Counted from the first letter of the stretch, positions 42,132 through 52,220 are shown. The stretch is DNA of 62,891 bases from Aestuariivirga sp. (GCF_020252405.1 NZ_JADCDA010000054.1:1-62891); one strand, 5' to 3'. Notes: generated by a model from the letters alone, not told the origin. Made by a program: numbers and translations.

Positions 42132-45080
42132 TCACGCCCCCACGTGCGACTGCACTTGAGGGCCCGTTGCGCCAGGGACCTCCTCCACCGCAGCGAGGCG
42201 CCGGTCCGCTTCCGCCAGTGTTGCCGCGATGAGATCGCCGAGGGATTCTACCGGCTTCCGGCAGTCGCCGGTGTCGCCACGTCTGGCCGCCATCTCAATG
42301 GCGGCAAAGAGCCGCTGCGGCCCAATGAAGTCCGCGGCCGACGCGGCGCTGAACCCGGCATGCGCAACTGCCGCGAGCCGCGCGGAATCGCCGGTTGCAA
42401 GTGCAACCTGCAGCTCTGCCAGCCGTTCCGGCAGCGTCTTCGCGGCGATCGCCACGATCCGGCGCATCTGCTCAGGCCCAAGTGACGCGAGATCGGCCTG
42501 CCAGGCGGCATCGTCGATTGCCGGTGCCGCAGCGGGAGCGCCCACCGCCTGCGCGATGGCTGCGGCCAGCGCTGCCGGCGCCAGCGGCTTCGCCACATAG
42601 GAGTCCATGCCCGAGGCGAGATAAGTTTCCACTTCCTGCGCAAAGACATGCGCCGACATGGCGATGAAGCGGATGGGCGATGGCACCAGCGCCTCGCGAA
42701 TGAGGCGGGCCGCCGACAAGCCATCGAGGCCGGGAAGGCTGATGTCCATCAGCACGATGTCAGGTTTCAGTTCCTGCGCCAGAGCGAGGGCCTCGTAGCC
42801 ATCGCGCGCCGCGCGGCTGCGGTGCCCCAGCGCCGAGATGAAATGCACCGCCACCTCGCGCGTTGCCTCGTCATCCTCGACGACGAGGATCGCGTGACTT
42901 GCAGCCGGCATCAAGGCGCCTTCACGCGTGGTCGTGGCGGCCGGCGCGCTGGCCTCGTCGAGCACCAGCGCCAGGGTGAAGGTGCTGCCCCGCCCCGGCC
43001 CGGATTCGACTTCGAGCGTTCCGCCCAAGGCCTCCGCCAGCCCGCGTGAAATCGACAGGCCGAGACCCGTGCCGCCATAGCGGCGGGTGATCGAACTGTC
43101 GGTCTGGGTGAAGGATTCGAAAATGCTCTGGCGCTTCGCCTCGGGGATGCCGATCCCCGTGTCGGTGACGGAGATGGCAAGCTGCTTGCGCCTTTCGCCG
43201 GCAGGACCGGCAGTTGCGCGCAGGCCGACCTTGCCGCTCGGCGTGAACTTGATGGCATTGCTGACGAGGTTGAACATAATCTGCCTGATCTTCCCGGCGT
43301 CGCCCTCGAACCATGCCGCAATCCCCGGCTCCATCGCAAGTTCGAGCGAAAGCCCCTTCTCCTCCGCTGAAGGCCGCATCAACGAGACAATGCCGGCGAG
43401 AGTCTCGTCAAGCCGGAAAACCACCGGGTCGATGGCGATCTTGCCCGACTCGATCTTGGAATAATCGAGGATACTGTTCAGGATGCCGAGCAGCGCCTCG
43501 CCGGAGGCGGAGGCCGTCGCCAGGCGGCGCCCCTGCTCTGGGCTGGGCTGGCCGTCCTGCAGCAGGCGCAGCATGCCGAGCATGCCCGTCATGGGCGTCC
43601 GGATCTCGTGGCTCATGGTGGCGAGGAAATCGGACTTGGCGCGGCTGGCGCGCTCGGCGGCCTCGCGCGCGGCGGCATGGCTCTTCACCTCATGCTCGAG
43701 TTGCGCGGTGCGCTCGGCCACAAGCTCGCGCAGCTCCTCCCGGTGGCGGCGCAGTTCCTCATTGGTGCGCTCGCGCTCGGCTTCCAGCGCGCTGCGCTGA
43801 CGCGACACATCGCGGAAGGCGGTGACGGCCCCGGCGAGGTCCTTCAGCTCATGGGTTCCACCCTGCGTCACGTCGACGGCGAGGTCGCCGCTGGTGAGCC
43901 GCCGCATCGCCTGTGCCAGCTCCTGCAGCCGGCGCACCACGCCGCGTTCCACATAGAGCCACACGATCAGCCCCGAGATCAGCACGGCAATCGCCGTGGT
44001 GACGAGCAGCGCGAGGAGACCCGCCGAAACCGCGCGGTCGGCCTGGCCCGAGGAGGCGAGCGCAAAGCCCCGCGCATTGCTCACCACGGTCTGCGCCACA
44101 TCAGTGAGTTTGCCCGAGAGCAGACGATTACTCTCGGCGACCTGGTCCAGTTCCTCGCCGATGACAATGAGGCGCAGCCGGTCCTCGAACAGGCTGGAAT
44201 TCACCCTCATCTCGCCCACCGCGGAGCGCAGCGCCAGGAGCTGCTCTTCCGCCTGGTACCGGCGGATGGGATCGTCGATGCCGGACACGCGGCGCATGAC
44301 GATGCGGAGATTGGCGGCAAACTCGCCGGACAGCGCCAGCACCTCGTCACGCGCCGCCGCGCGCGACAGGCGGTTGGTCAGCAGCGCCAGCTGCGAGGCG
44401 CGCAGGCGCAGTTCCCACATCCGGTCGAGGAGGTAGATGTCCTGCTCGATCAGCCGGTCGAGCGCGTCATAGGCCAGGGCGCGCCTGCCTTCGCTGTCAA
44501 TCAAACCATAGAGACCCGCCACCACGGCGGAGGCGCCAGCGGAGGCATTGGACACCAGCGTCTCGGAGAGGTCGACGAGGTTGGTCGCGGCGGCCAGCGT
44601 GCTCTCCGCCCGCCGGTCGAAGTTGTGCGTAAGCCGCAGCCTGGTGGTCACCAGCCGGTTCTGCTCGTCAAGGTTCGCAATGAGCTTTTCGGCATTGCTC
44701 GAAAGCTGGCTCAGCAGCGGATAATCGAGTTTCGAGAGGGCCGCATCGGCCAGATCGCGCCGGATGTCGGCGGCCAATGCATCGATCTCCGCTGCATGCC
44801 GCGCCCGCGCCGCATCGTCAGGCGAGGCGGCCAGCGACTGGCCTGCGGCGAGAATGCGGGTGGTGGCATCGCTCGTGGCCTGCGCGGCGGCTACCGCCGG
44901 CAACGCCTCCCCGGTGATGCGCGACTGGGCCTTGGAAATGTCCCGCAGGATCCACCAGCCCGCCACACCCGACGACAGCGACAGCGCTGCGATGCCGAGG
45001 AATGCGACGAACAGCCGCCCGCCGATGCCAAGCCGCGAAAACAGTTTGCCCCTCCCTGCCCTGGCCTTGCCCGCCGCCAT
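42132..45080 (-). CDS. torS: hybrid sensor histidine kinase TorS
   Basis: This 982-residue membrane sensor has a first membrane helix (about 20-42) and a periplasmic helical domain of about 320 residues that would contact TorT. A second membrane helix follows ('LLALLVTTAIAVLISGLIVWLYV'), then HAMP. The H-box 'SHEIRTPMTGMLGML' (H491) and the ATPase domain ('NLVSNAIKFTPSGKVGLRA', 'TGIGIPE', 'GGTGLGLSIS') come next. The receiver has D779 in 'VLMDISLPGLDG', and the HPt domain has H907 in 'AVAHAGFSAASAADF'. The HPt motif is degenerate (usual H-x-L-K-G). The start ATG at 45080 is chosen because upstream residues have no family character. It is divergent from torT by 70 bases. Confidence 0.88.
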   Translation of the reverse strand: MAAGKARAGRGKLFSRLGIGGRLFVAFLGIAALSLSSGVAGWWILRDISKAQSRITGEALPAVAAAQATSDATTRILAAGQSLAASPDDAARARHAAEIDALAADIRRDLADAALSKLDYPLLSQLSSNAEKLIANLDEQNRLVTTRLRLTHNFDRRAESTLAAATNLVDLSETLVSNASAGASAVVAGLYGLIDSEGRRALAYDALDRLIEQDIYLLDRMWELRLRASQLALLTNRLSRAAARDEVLALSGEFAANLRIVMRRVSGIDDPIRRYQAEEQLLALRSAVGEMRVNSSLFEDRLRLIVIGEELDQVAESNRLLSGKLTDVAQTVVSNARGFALASSGQADRAVSAGLLALLVTTAIAVLISGLIVWLYVERGVVRRLQELAQAMRRLTSGDLAVDVTQGGTHELKDLAGAVTAFRDVSRQRSALEAERERTNEELRRHREELRELVAERTAQLEHEVKSHAAAREAAERASRAKSDFLATMSHEIRTPMTGMLGMLRLLQDGQPSPEQGRRLATASASGEALLGILNSILDYSKIESGKIAIDPVVFRLDETLAGIVSLMRPSAEEKGLSLELAMEPGIAAWFEGDAGKIRQIMFNLVSNAIKFTPSGKVGLRATAGPAGERRKQLAISVTDTGIGIPEAKRQSIFESFTQTDSSITRRYGGTGLGLSISRGLAEALGGTLEVESGPGRGSTFTLALVLDEASAPAATTTREGALMPAASHAILVVEDDEATREVAVHFISALGHRSRAARDGYEALALAQELKPDIVLMDISLPGLDGLSAARLIREALVPSPIRFIAMSAHVFAQEVETYLASGMDSYVAKPLAPAALAAAIAQAVGAPAAAPAIDDAAWQADLASLGPEQMRRIVAIAAKTLPERLAELQVALATGDSARLAAVAHAGFSAASAADFIGPQRLFAAIEMAARRGDTGDCRKPVESLGDLIAATLAEADRRLAAVEEVPGATGPQVQSHVGA

Positions 45081-45150
45081 GAGGCTTGCCCTCCGGCCGG
45101 AACCCGCTAGCTTCAGGATACAGCGTAAGCCGTTTTCAGGAACCCGCCAA

Positions 45151-46197
45151 ATGAGACTGTTCCCCGCCGCCCTCGCCCTGCTCGCCCTCACGGGCGCCTG
45201 CCGCGCGGCGGACACGTGGGCGCTTGAGCGCTGGATACCTCCCTTCGATTATCGCAGCACGCCCTCGGAGATCGCCTACCAACCGCTGAAGAAGGCCCGG
45301 AAGCACTGGCGCGTCTGCGCCTCCTATCCGCACCTCAAGGATTCCTATTGGCTTTCCGTCAACTATGGCATGGTGCGCCAAGCCCGGAAACTCGGCATCG
45401 CACTGGAGATTGTAGAGGCGGGCGGCTATCCAAACCTCGACAAGCAAAAGGCGCAGATCGCCGAATGCGCCAAATCAGCCGATGCCCTTATCGTCGGCGC
45501 CGTGTCCTATGACGGGCTGAGACCACTGGTGGTGACTTTGTCAAAACGGATGCCGGTCATCGCCGCGGTGAACGACATCGACAGTGCCGGAGTCGCCGCC
45601 AAGTCCGGCGTCTCCTGGATCAGCATGGGCGAGGCCATCGGGCACTATTTTGCAACCCTTCATCCCAAAGGGTCGCCCAAGGTGCGGGTCGCGTGGTTTC
45701 CGGGCCCCAAGGGCGCGGGCTGGGTGGGCTTTGTCGAAGAGGGTTTTCAGCGGGGCATTGCCGGAAGTTCGGCCGAAATCGTATCTGTCAAATGGGGCGA
45801 CACCGGTTTCGAAGACCAGCTGCTGCTGCTCGAGGACCTGCTGGAGGAGCACCCCAACGTCGACTACATCATTGGCAGCGCGGTGACGGCGGATGCGGCG
45901 GTGAGTCTGCTGCGCGCCAAGAACCTGACCGGCCGTATCGGCGTGCTGGCGGATTACTTCACCCACGGCACCTACCGCGCCATCAAGCGCGGCAAAGTCA
46001 TCGCCGCTCCGACGGACTCGCCCGTCGTACAAGGCGAACTCGCCATCGACCAAGCCGTCCGCGCTCTTGAAGGCACTCTGGCAGTTTCTCATGCGGGACC
46101 GACCATCCGTATCATCGACGGCAAGAACATCAACACCATCGACATCAACGACAGCCTGGCGCCCGCATCCTTCACGCCAACCTTCAAGGTGGAATAG
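45151..46197 (+). CDS. torT: periplasmic TMAO-sensing protein TorT
   Basis: This 348-residue periplasmic-binding-protein fold has a signal peptide ('MRLFPAALALLALTGACRA'). 'WALERWIPPFDYRSTPSEIAYQPL' and 'KHWRVCASYPHLKDSYWLSVNYGMV' match the TorT family, in which TMAO binding triggers TorS. The second lobe has 'DALIVGAVSYDGL', 'RVAWFPGPKGAGWVGFVEEGF' and 'YIIGSAVTADAAVSLLR'. The frame is open for 129 codons upstream, but those are antisense to torS. The signal peptide fixes the start. It forms a complete TorT-TorS-TorR set with its neighbours. Confidence 0.87.
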   Translation: MRLFPAALALLALTGACRAADTWALERWIPPFDYRSTPSEIAYQPLKKARKHWRVCASYPHLKDSYWLSVNYGMVRQARKLGIALEIVEAGGYPNLDKQKAQIAECAKSADALIVGAVSYDGLRPLVVTLSKRMPVIAAVNDIDSAGVAAKSGVSWISMGEAIGHYFATLHPKGSPKVRVAWFPGPKGAGWVGFVEEGFQRGIAGSSAEIVSVKWGDTGFEDQLLLLEDLLEEHPNVDYIIGSAVTADAAVSLLRAKNLTGRIGVLADYFTHGTYRAIKRGKVIAAPTDSPVVQGELAIDQAVRALEGTLAVSHAGPTIRIIDGKNINTIDINDSLAPASFTPTFKVE

Positions 46198-46211
46198 GAC
46201 GCGGTCGCGGT

Positions 46212-46244
46212 AAGGAAAAGCCAACCCGTCAGGGCATTTTCCTT
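46212..46244. terminator. bidirectional terminator between torT and ureD
   Basis: AAGGAAAA (46212-46219) pairs with TTTTCCTT (46237-46244), and an inner GCC...GGC stem extends it. With A-rich and T-rich flanks on both strands it can stop torT on one strand and ureD on the other. Confidence 0.7.
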
Positions 46245-46317
46245 GAAAGAGACCTCTGGCTTGCGCAGGGCAGGCACTGTGTCGCGGGATTGCTCTTGGG
46301 CACGGCCCGGCTTGCCT

Positions 46318-47253
46318 TCAGCGCCAGAGAAATTCTTCGGGCAGGGTTCGCCCCCGCACCTCTTCGCGCACGGCCTTCCAGAACCGCCGCACCTCGCGGC
46401 GCACATCGTAGCTTTCGACGCCGGCGGCACGCAGCACCAGACCCGCCCCGTTGGGCAGGCGGCTGACGCCGGAGATGGCGCGCGGCGCGTCGGCCGGGAA
46501 ATTCGTCCCGCAGCGCGCCTTGATGCGGGCAGCGGCATCCGGCGGCGTGATGCACATGATGCTGGCGAAGGCATCGAAGCCCTTCATCACCGCCGCATGG
46601 CCGGCCGTCACGTCATCCTTCTCGATCAGGATCTTCTCGGCGAAGAGCTTGCGTCCGTCAGGGCGGCGCACCGACACCGCCATGGACAGCAGGTCGAGCC
46701 CGAAGCGCTCATCCGCGTGATGGTGCTTGCGGCCCGTCATCAGCATCTCGCCATAGAGCAGCGTTGCGTCCCCGGCGATGACGATGTCGGTCTGGCTGAT
46801 GAAGCGTGAGCCGCGATAGGGAATGGTGAAGTCCGGCAGATACTCGAGATAGGCGTTGGGCGCCAGCGTCACCGTCTGGTGTTGGGAGGCGTAATTGGCA
46901 TCCATCCGGTGGATGCGGTTGGCGCTCTGCGTGTTGACCTGCGCGCAGGCACCCTCCTCAAGACGGATGTCGATCTTGTAGCGGTCACCCTGCAGGATAC
47001 CGCCGCCCACCGAGATGATGGCGCAGATCGGCAGCTCCGGCATCGCCTCGTCCCAGTAGAGCGCCTGCTGCACGAGGAGCGGCGCCATGCGGTAGAGGTC
47101 ATGCAGCACCGAGCGGCCATGGCGCACCGAGAAGCCCAGCCTCAGCTCGCCGATCTTGCCGGGGGCGGCCGCGCGCATCTGCGCGGGCTCGGTCTGGAAG
47201 CCGCGCAGTTCCTTCGCGCCGTCGAGCTGGCGGAGCTGCTCGTGGAGCGCCAT
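46318..47253 (-). CDS. ureD: urease accessory protein UreD
   Basis: This 311-residue cytoplasmic scaffold binds apo-urease and, with UreF and UreG, delivers nickel. Family stretches are 'ELRLGFSVRHGRSVLHDLYRMAPLLVQQALYWD', 'GGGILQGDRYKIDIRLEEGA', 'VTTQSANRIHRM'-like 'VNTQSANRIHRMDANYA' and 'LEYLPDFTIPYRGSRF'. It is the last gene of the operon, 3 bases after ureG. In many bacteria ureD comes first; here the order is ureABCEFGD. Confidence 0.9.
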   Translation of the reverse strand: MALHEQLRQLDGAKELRGFQTEPAQMRAAAPGKIGELRLGFSVRHGRSVLHDLYRMAPLLVQQALYWDEAMPELPICAIISVGGGILQGDRYKIDIRLEEGACAQVNTQSANRIHRMDANYASQHQTVTLAPNAYLEYLPDFTIPYRGSRFISQTDIVIAGDATLLYGEMLMTGRKHHHADERFGLDLLSMAVSVRRPDGRKLFAEKILIEKDDVTAGHAAVMKGFDAFASIMCITPPDAAARIKARCGTNFPADAPRAISGVSRLPNGAGLVLRAAGVESYDVRREVRRFWKAVREEVRGRTLPEEFLWR

Positions 47254-47256
47254 CGC

Positions 47257-47904
47257 CTATCCTGCCGCCCTGGCAGGCGGCGTGGGCCTCACGTCGAAGA
47301 GCGCCATGTCCATAATGAGGGCGATCAGCTGTTCGATCCCCTCGCCCGTCTTGCAGTTGGTGAAGATGAAGGGCTTCTTGCCGCGCATGAGCTTCGAGTC
47401 GCGGTCCATCACCTCCAGGCTGGCGCCCACGTAAGGGGCAAGGTCCTTCTTGTTGATGACGAGAATGTCCGACTGGCAAACGCCCGCACCGTTCTTGCGC
47501 GGGATCTTGTCGCCCGCCGCCACGTCGATCACGTAGATGTAGAAATCGGCCAGCGCCGGGCTGAAGGTGAGGGTGAGGTTGTCGCCGCCCGACTCGATCA
47601 GGATCACGTCGCTGTCGGGATACTTCTCCTCCATCTCCTCGACCGCCGCGATGTTCATCGACGGGTCTTCGCGCACCGCGGTGTGCGGGCAGGCGCCCGT
47701 CTCGACGCCCACGATCTTCTCCTCGACGAGAATGCCCTTCAGCGTGCGGCGCACCTGTTTTGCATCCTCGGTCGTCACCACGTCATTGGTGATGATGAGC
47801 GGCTTGATGCCCATGTCGATGAGGCGCGGGGTGATCGTCTCGATGACCGCCGTCTTGCCCGATCCGACGGGGCCGCCAATGCCGATGCGCGTGATCTTCT
47901 TCAT
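47257..47904 (-). CDS. ureG: urease accessory GTPase UreG
   Basis: This 215-residue GTPase powers nickel insertion into urease. P-loop '[21 protein letters not shown]', Mg/nickel-region '[24 protein letters not shown]' with the C-P-H metal motif, '[39 protein letters not shown]' split here by eye into the usual G-domain parts, and '[21 protein letters not shown]' for guanine binding. Length and motifs are standard. It follows ureF by 21 bases. Confidence 0.95.
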   Translation of the reverse strand: MKKITRIGIGGPVGSGKTAVIETITPRLIDMGIKPLIITNDVVTTEDAKQVRRTLKGILVEEKIVGVETGACPHTAVREDPSMNIAAVEEMEEKYPDSDVILIESGGDNLTLTFSPALADFYIYVIDVAAGDKIPRKNGAGVCQSDILVINKKDLAPYVGASLEVMDRDSKLMRGKKPFIFTNCKTGEGIEQLIALIMDMALFDVRPTPPARAAG

Positions 47905-47925
47905 GCCTGTTTCCTCTCCCGGCGC

Positions 47926-48654
47926 TCAATTCATGAACAGCCGAACATGGGTTGTGGTGTGGTGCGCGACGAGAACGTCGAAGACGGGGGCGAAGACGCT
48001 CATCTCGCCGAGCGAGAGGCCGCGGACCGCCCCGTATTCGGCCTGCACGTGCTGCAGCGCGCCGAACAGGATGCGCTGGGTGTCGAGGTGATCAATGCGC
48101 ATCAGCCGCAGCGCGGCGCTCAGGATCATCGAGGCGACGCCATATTGGTGGACGACGAAGGCCTCGGCTTCGTCAGCCCCCAGCTGGGCGAAGGCAATGG
48201 CCTGGCCGACCGGATAGCAGCCCGGTGTGGCTTCCGCGCGGATGTCGCCCAGCCAGCGTTCGAGCATCGGGAAGGAGCTGATCTTGAGTGCGAGTTCGGC
48301 GAATTTCTTGCCCATGCGCAACGTCATCGTCTGCTGCTCCTCACCCACCCGGCGGCAGGCGAGTTCGCTGTCCGCGGCAAGCACCGTTGCGTAATCGCAG
48401 ACCGCCGCCGCCCGATGGGCGTGGAGCAGCGCCACCCCATCCGTGCGCGAGGCCTGACGCATGGCCACCTCCACGAAGTCGCGCAACGACGCGGTATCCG
48501 AGACGACCGTCGTCTGCAACGCGGACTCGAGGCCATTGGAGAAGGCAAAGGAGCCGATAGGCAGGGTCGAATCCGCGAATTGCATCAGCCGCGCGAGATG
48601 CGCCATTCCGCGTGCGGCGCGTTGCCCTTCGGGTTTCGCTTTTGCGCGGGGCAT
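47926..48654 (-). CDS. ureF: urease accessory protein UreF
   Basis: This 242-residue all-helical protein works in the UreDFG complex and gates UreG GTP hydrolysis. Characteristic parts are 'LARLMQFADSTLPIGSFAFSNGLESAL', 'ASLRDFVEVAMRQASRTDGVALLHAHRA' and 'AFAQLGADEAEAFVVHQYGVASMILSAALRLMRI'. The N-terminal 17 residues are basic and not conserved; a later start is possible. Its ATG overlaps the ureE stop (ATGA at 48654). Confidence 0.9.
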   Translation of the reverse strand: MPRAKAKPEGQRAARGMAHLARLMQFADSTLPIGSFAFSNGLESALQTTVVSDTASLRDFVEVAMRQASRTDGVALLHAHRAAAVCDYATVLAADSELACRRVGEEQQTMTLRMGKKFAELALKISSFPMLERWLGDIRAEATPGCYPVGQAIAFAQLGADEAEAFVVHQYGVASMILSAALRLMRIDHLDTQRILFGALQHVQAEYGAVRGLSLGEMSVFAPVFDVLVAHHTTTHVRLFMN

Positions 48655-49253
48655 CAGGCGCCCTCACCGCGGGACCCGGCGAGTTCGTAGACTGCGGCGT
48701 CACCATGATGATGGTGCGGCGTCGCGCCGGCTCCGGCGAACAGCAGGCGCATCTCCTTGGCCGTCAGCAGGGCGGCGATCTCCTCGCCGGGCGCGAAGCG
48801 CGAGGCGACGTGCTCGAAGGCATGGGTGCGCATGACGGAGGACATGACCTTGCGGTCGACCGACAGCGGCACATAGACCGTGGCGCCCTTGATGACGGCG
48901 GGCCAGTGCTGGTTGCCCAATCCGTGGCCGAGTTCGAAGCAGATGCGCAGGATATCGGCTGGCGCCATGCTTTCGATCTTCCCGAGCTCAATCACCATGA
49001 CCTCCTTCAGGGGGATGCGGGCGGCAACGATGAGGTTGCGGGCGGCGTCAAAATAAAGCACATCGCCGTCCTGCAGGTGCTCGCTGCGCGGCAGGGAGAC
49101 CGCCAGTTCGATGCCGCCTTCGCTTGTCTTGCGCAAACGGCTCTTCGGCGCCTCCCACTGCTCCAGCATAAGGTGGTCGATGGCGGCGCTCTTGGCGCGT
49201 TCCCGCCAGGCGGCGTCGCTCAAGTTGCCGAGCTTGCTTTCAACGATGATCAT
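48654..49253 (-). CDS. ureE: urease accessory metallochaperone UreE
   Basis: This 199-residue nickel-binding chaperone starts at the ATG at 49251-49253 ('MIIVESKLGNLSD') with GGAGG just upstream. The N-terminal peptide-binding domain includes 'SRLRKTSEGGIELAVSLPRSEHLQDGDVLY'. The C-terminal domain has 'ELGHGLGNQHWPAVIKG', the dimer-bridging metal site, and a short tail 'TPHHHHGDAAVYELAG' with four adjacent histidines. The tail is much shorter than in the Klebsiella protein but would still bind nickel. It lies 122 bases after ureC, the largest gap in the operon. Confidence 0.9.
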   Translation of the reverse strand: MIIVESKLGNLSDAAWRERAKSAAIDHLMLEQWEAPKSRLRKTSEGGIELAVSLPRSEHLQDGDVLYFDAARNLIVAARIPLKEVMVIELGKIESMAPADILRICFELGHGLGNQHWPAVIKGATVYVPLSVDRKVMSSVMRTHAFEHVASRFAPGEEIAALLTAKEMRLLFAGAGATPHHHHGDAAVYELAGSRGEGA

Positions 49254-49375
49254 GAAACCTCCGGGCAAAAAGGAAACGGGACGCCGCACCGCAGGCTGAG
49301 GGGCAATATCCCTTCGCCCCACGGCGCGCGCCATCCTTCGGCGCGGGGACGGACCGCCGCCACCGGCCGTGGGGA

Positions 49376-51094
49376 TCAGCTGAAGAAATAGAGCTGCGTG
49401 AGCGGCACATGGGTCGCCGGCTCGACAGTGGCGTGCTTGCCGTTGACGGTGACAGCGAAGGTCTCCGGGTTCACCTCGATGACCGGCAGACAGGCATTTC
49501 GCACCATCGAATCCTTGGTGATCGTCCTCGTGCCATAGACCGGCGCGACCTTCGACTTCAGGCCATAGCGATCGACGACGCCGCCGTCAAAAGCGGCGCG
49601 CGAGGTGAAGGTTACGCGCGTTTTCGGGATTACCGAATTGAGGCCGCCGAACATCGGGCGATAGGTGACGGGCTGGGGCGTGGGCAGCGAGGCGTTGGGA
49701 TCGCCCATCAACGACCAGGAGATCATGCCTCCCTTGATCACCATCTTGGGCTTGGCGCCGAAGAAGGCGGGCTCCCACAGCACCAGGTCGGCCATCTTGC
49801 CGACTTCGACCGAGCCGATCACATGGGCGACACCCTGCGCAATGGCGGGGTTGATCGTCACCTTGGAGACGAAGCGCAGGACGCGCTGATTGTCGTTGCC
49901 CGACGTATCGCCCGGGTAGGCGCCGGTGCGCTCCTTCATCAGATGCGCGGTCTGGATGGTGCGCATCCAGTTCTCGCCGACGCGGCCCATGGCCTGACTG
50001 TCGCTCGACAGGATGGAGATCGCGCCCATGTCGTGGAGCACGTTTTCGGCCGCGATGGTTTCGGCGCGGATACGGCTTTCGGCAAAGGCGACGTCGGTCG
50101 GGATCCTGGGGCTGAGATTGTGACAGATCATCGTCATGTCGAACAACTCGGCCTGCGAATTGATGCCGTATGGCAGCGTCGGGTTGGTCGAGCTCGGGAT
50201 GACGTTCGACAGGCCGGCGACACGGATAATGTCGGGCGCGTGGCCGCCGCCGGCGCCCTCCGTGTGGTAGGTGTGAATGGTGCGGCCCTCGAAGGCGGCG
50301 ATGGTGTTCTCGACGAAGCCCGACTCGTTCAGCGTGTCGGTGTGGATGCAAACCTGCACGTCCTGCCGGTCCGCCACCGTCAGGGCATTGCGGATCGCCG
50401 CCGGGGTGCTGCCCCAGTCCTCGTGGATCTTGAAGCCCATGGCGCCGGCGCGGATCTGCTCTTCCAGCGGAACAGGGGCGGAGCCATTGCCTTTGCCCAG
50501 CACGCCGGCGTTCACCGGCCATGAGTCGAAGGCGGTCAACATCATTTCGATGTTCCACGTGCCGGACGTGATCGTCGTGCCGTTGGTGCCGTCCGAGGGA
50601 CCGATGCCGCCGCCGAACAGCGTGGTGACGCCATTGCTCAGCGCGGCCTCCGCCTGCTGGGGCGAAATGAAGTGGACGTGCGCATCGATGCCGCCGGCAG
50701 TGAGGATGAGGTGCTCGCCGGAGATCGCGTCGGTGCCCGGTCCAAGCGCCAGGCCGCGGGTCACGCCCGGCATGACCGCCGGGTTGCCGGCCTTGCCGAT
50801 GCCGCAGATCAGGCCGTTCTTGATGCCGACGTCGGCCTTGATGACGCCCATCACGCCATCGAGGATGGTGACGCTCGTGATCACCAGGTCTGGCGCGCCG
50901 GCAGCGCTGGTCAGTTCGTTGTCGAAGCCCATGCCGTCACGCAACGTCTTGCCGCCGCCGTACACGGCCTCTTCGCCATAGACCCGGAGGTCTTTCTCGA
51001 TTTCGATAAGGAGATTGGTGTCACCGAGACGAATTTTGTCGCCCGTCGTCGGGCCGAAGAGATCGGCGTATTGCCTTCTTGAGATCTTAGCCAT
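49376..51094 (-). CDS. ureC: urease subunit alpha
   Basis: This 572-residue catalytic subunit hydrolyses urea to ammonia and carbamate. Metal and active-site motifs are present: '[12 protein letters not shown]' (H-x-H), '[12 protein letters not shown]' with the carbamylated lysine, '[12 protein letters not shown]', '[16 protein letters not shown]' and '[12 protein letters not shown]' with the nickel-ligand aspartate. The mobile flap reads M-I-C-H-N-L-S-P: the flap cysteine and catalytic histidine (H325) are kept, but the following residue, usually His, is Asn326. This variant occurs in some alphaproteobacterial ureases from memory. It is flanked by ureB and ureE. Confidence 0.96.
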   Translation of the reverse strand: MAKISRRQYADLFGPTTGDKIRLGDTNLLIEIEKDLRVYGEEAVYGGGKTLRDGMGFDNELTSAAGAPDLVITSVTILDGVMGVIKADVGIKNGLICGIGKAGNPAVMPGVTRGLALGPGTDAISGEHLILTAGGIDAHVHFISPQQAEAALSNGVTTLFGGGIGPSDGTNGTTITSGTWNIEMMLTAFDSWPVNAGVLGKGNGSAPVPLEEQIRAGAMGFKIHEDWGSTPAAIRNALTVADRQDVQVCIHTDTLNESGFVENTIAAFEGRTIHTYHTEGAGGGHAPDIIRVAGLSNVIPSSTNPTLPYGINSQAELFDMTMICHNLSPRIPTDVAFAESRIRAETIAAENVLHDMGAISILSSDSQAMGRVGENWMRTIQTAHLMKERTGAYPGDTSGNDNQRVLRFVSKVTINPAIAQGVAHVIGSVEVGKMADLVLWEPAFFGAKPKMVIKGGMISWSLMGDPNASLPTPQPVTYRPMFGGLNSVIPKTRVTFTSRAAFDGGVVDRYGLKSKVAPVYGTRTITKDSMVRNACLPVIEVNPETFAVTVNGKHATVEPATHVPLTQLYFFS

Positions 51095-51129
51095 CTCAAA
51101 GCTCCCTTGAATGATGTTCAGGCGGCGGC

Positions 51130-51540
51130 TTAAGGCTTGTTCTTGAATCCATAGCGGCCCAACCGCTCCAGCGCGTCCACGAGGCGGGGGCGACCGGCGC
51201 CGTCGGTCTCGCCGCCCACCCAGCCATCGACCAGGCCGTTAAAGCCGAACACCCGCTGCTTGCCGCGATAGGGAATGAGGCTGACTTCCTTTTCGTCGCC
51301 GGGCTCGAAGCGGATGGCGGTGGTGGCAGGGATGTTGAGGCGCTTGCCGAAGGCCTGGGCTCGGTCGAACTCAAGGCCGGCATTGGTTTCGAAGAAGTGG
51401 TAATGCGAGCCCACCTGGATCGGACGGTCGCCGGTGTTGCGCACCTTGATCGTGGTCACCGGACAGCCGGCATTGATCTCGATGTCGCCGGCGGCGAGAA
51501 GCAATCCTCCCACCGGGGTCGTGTTCTGGTCTTTCGCCAT
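51130..51540 (-). CDS. ureB: urease subunit beta
   Basis: This 136-residue structural subunit has '[45 protein letters not shown]', the family hallmark, and '[22 protein letters not shown]'. The ATG at 51538-51540 ('MAKDQNTTP') is preferred over an upstream start that would add eight residues. The C-terminus (about 30 residues, '[21 protein letters not shown]') is longer than in enteric UreB. It lies between ureA (20 bases) and ureC (35 bases). Confidence 0.95.
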   Translation of the reverse strand: MAKDQNTTPVGGLLLAAGDIEINAGCPVTTIKVRNTGDRPIQVGSHYHFFETNAGLEFDRAQAFGKRLNIPATTAIRFEPGDEKEVSLIPYRGKQRVFGFNGLVDGWVGGETDGAGRPRLVDALERLGRYGFKNKP

Positions 51541-51560
51541 GGCGGGCTCCCCTTTCAGGA

Positions 51561-51863
51561 TCACTTGACGGGTTCGTGAACGGTGACGAGCCGGCTGCCA
51601 TCGGTGAACACGGCCTCCACCTGCACGTAAGGGATCATCTCGGCGACCCCCTCCATGACGTCATCGCGGGTGATGACCTTGCCGGCCAGTTCCATGACCT
51701 GCTCCAGCGTCTTGCCGGCGCGCGCGCCTTCGAGCGCCGCCACGGAGATAAGCGACACCGTCTCCGGATGATTGAGCTTTAATCCCTCATCCTTCCGGCG
51801 CTGGGCCACCTGGGCCATCATGTGGATGAGAAGCTTGTCGATCTCACGTGGCGTGAAATGCAT
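51561..51863 (-). CDS. ureA: urease subunit gamma
   Basis: This 100-residue subunit runs from '[34 protein letters not shown]' to '[21 protein letters not shown]', full length for UreA. The reading frame stays open for 120 codons upstream without a stop, but the first part of that stretch is AT-rich and non-coding in character. The family start at 51863 is therefore used. It is the first gene of the urease operon. Confidence 0.95.
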   Translation of the reverse strand: MHFTPREIDKLLIHMMAQVAQRRKDEGLKLNHPETVSLISVAALEGARAGKTLEQVMELAGKVITRDDVMEGVAEMIPYVQVEAVFTDGSRLVTVHEPVK

Positions 51864-52040
51864 GAGCCGGCCTCCAGACTGCCATGGGGCGCGCAACCAC
51901 ACCCTTATGCCAACGTCGCCGTCCCCTGCGGCGACTGTTGAATAATCCGAGGTTAGGCTTCGGATTGGGCTGGAGTAAAGCGTTATCGTCACATTGCCGT
52001 GATTGATTCGGTTAGAATAATAGATTCGGGTTGGTGAGGC

Positions 52041-52220
52041 CGCGACCTTGGCATGGAAGCCGGAAACCACAAACGCCGCCGACACCAACATGGGGCCGTG
52101 CAGCGTGCCGACATTGCTGCAATCGATCGCATTCCAGGCCTTTTGCGGATCGACCAGCCCAAAGGCAATCATCGCCATGGCGACATTGACCAGCCGAAAG
52201 ATCAGACGGGTGAAATCCAT
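52041..52220 (-). pseudogene. possible truncated membrane-protein gene, 5-prime part only
   Basis: From an ATG at 52218-52220 about 60 codons have the GC-rich third positions of a real gene. They encode 'MDFTRLIFRLVNVAMAMIAFGLVDP' and 'HGPMLVSAAFVVSGFHAKVAA', two hydrophobic segments. Past about 52040 the same frame turns AT-rich and loses coding character, then runs into ureA without a stop. This looks like a gene start whose remainder was lost. It could instead be chance, and I do not recognise the family. Confidence 0.25.
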
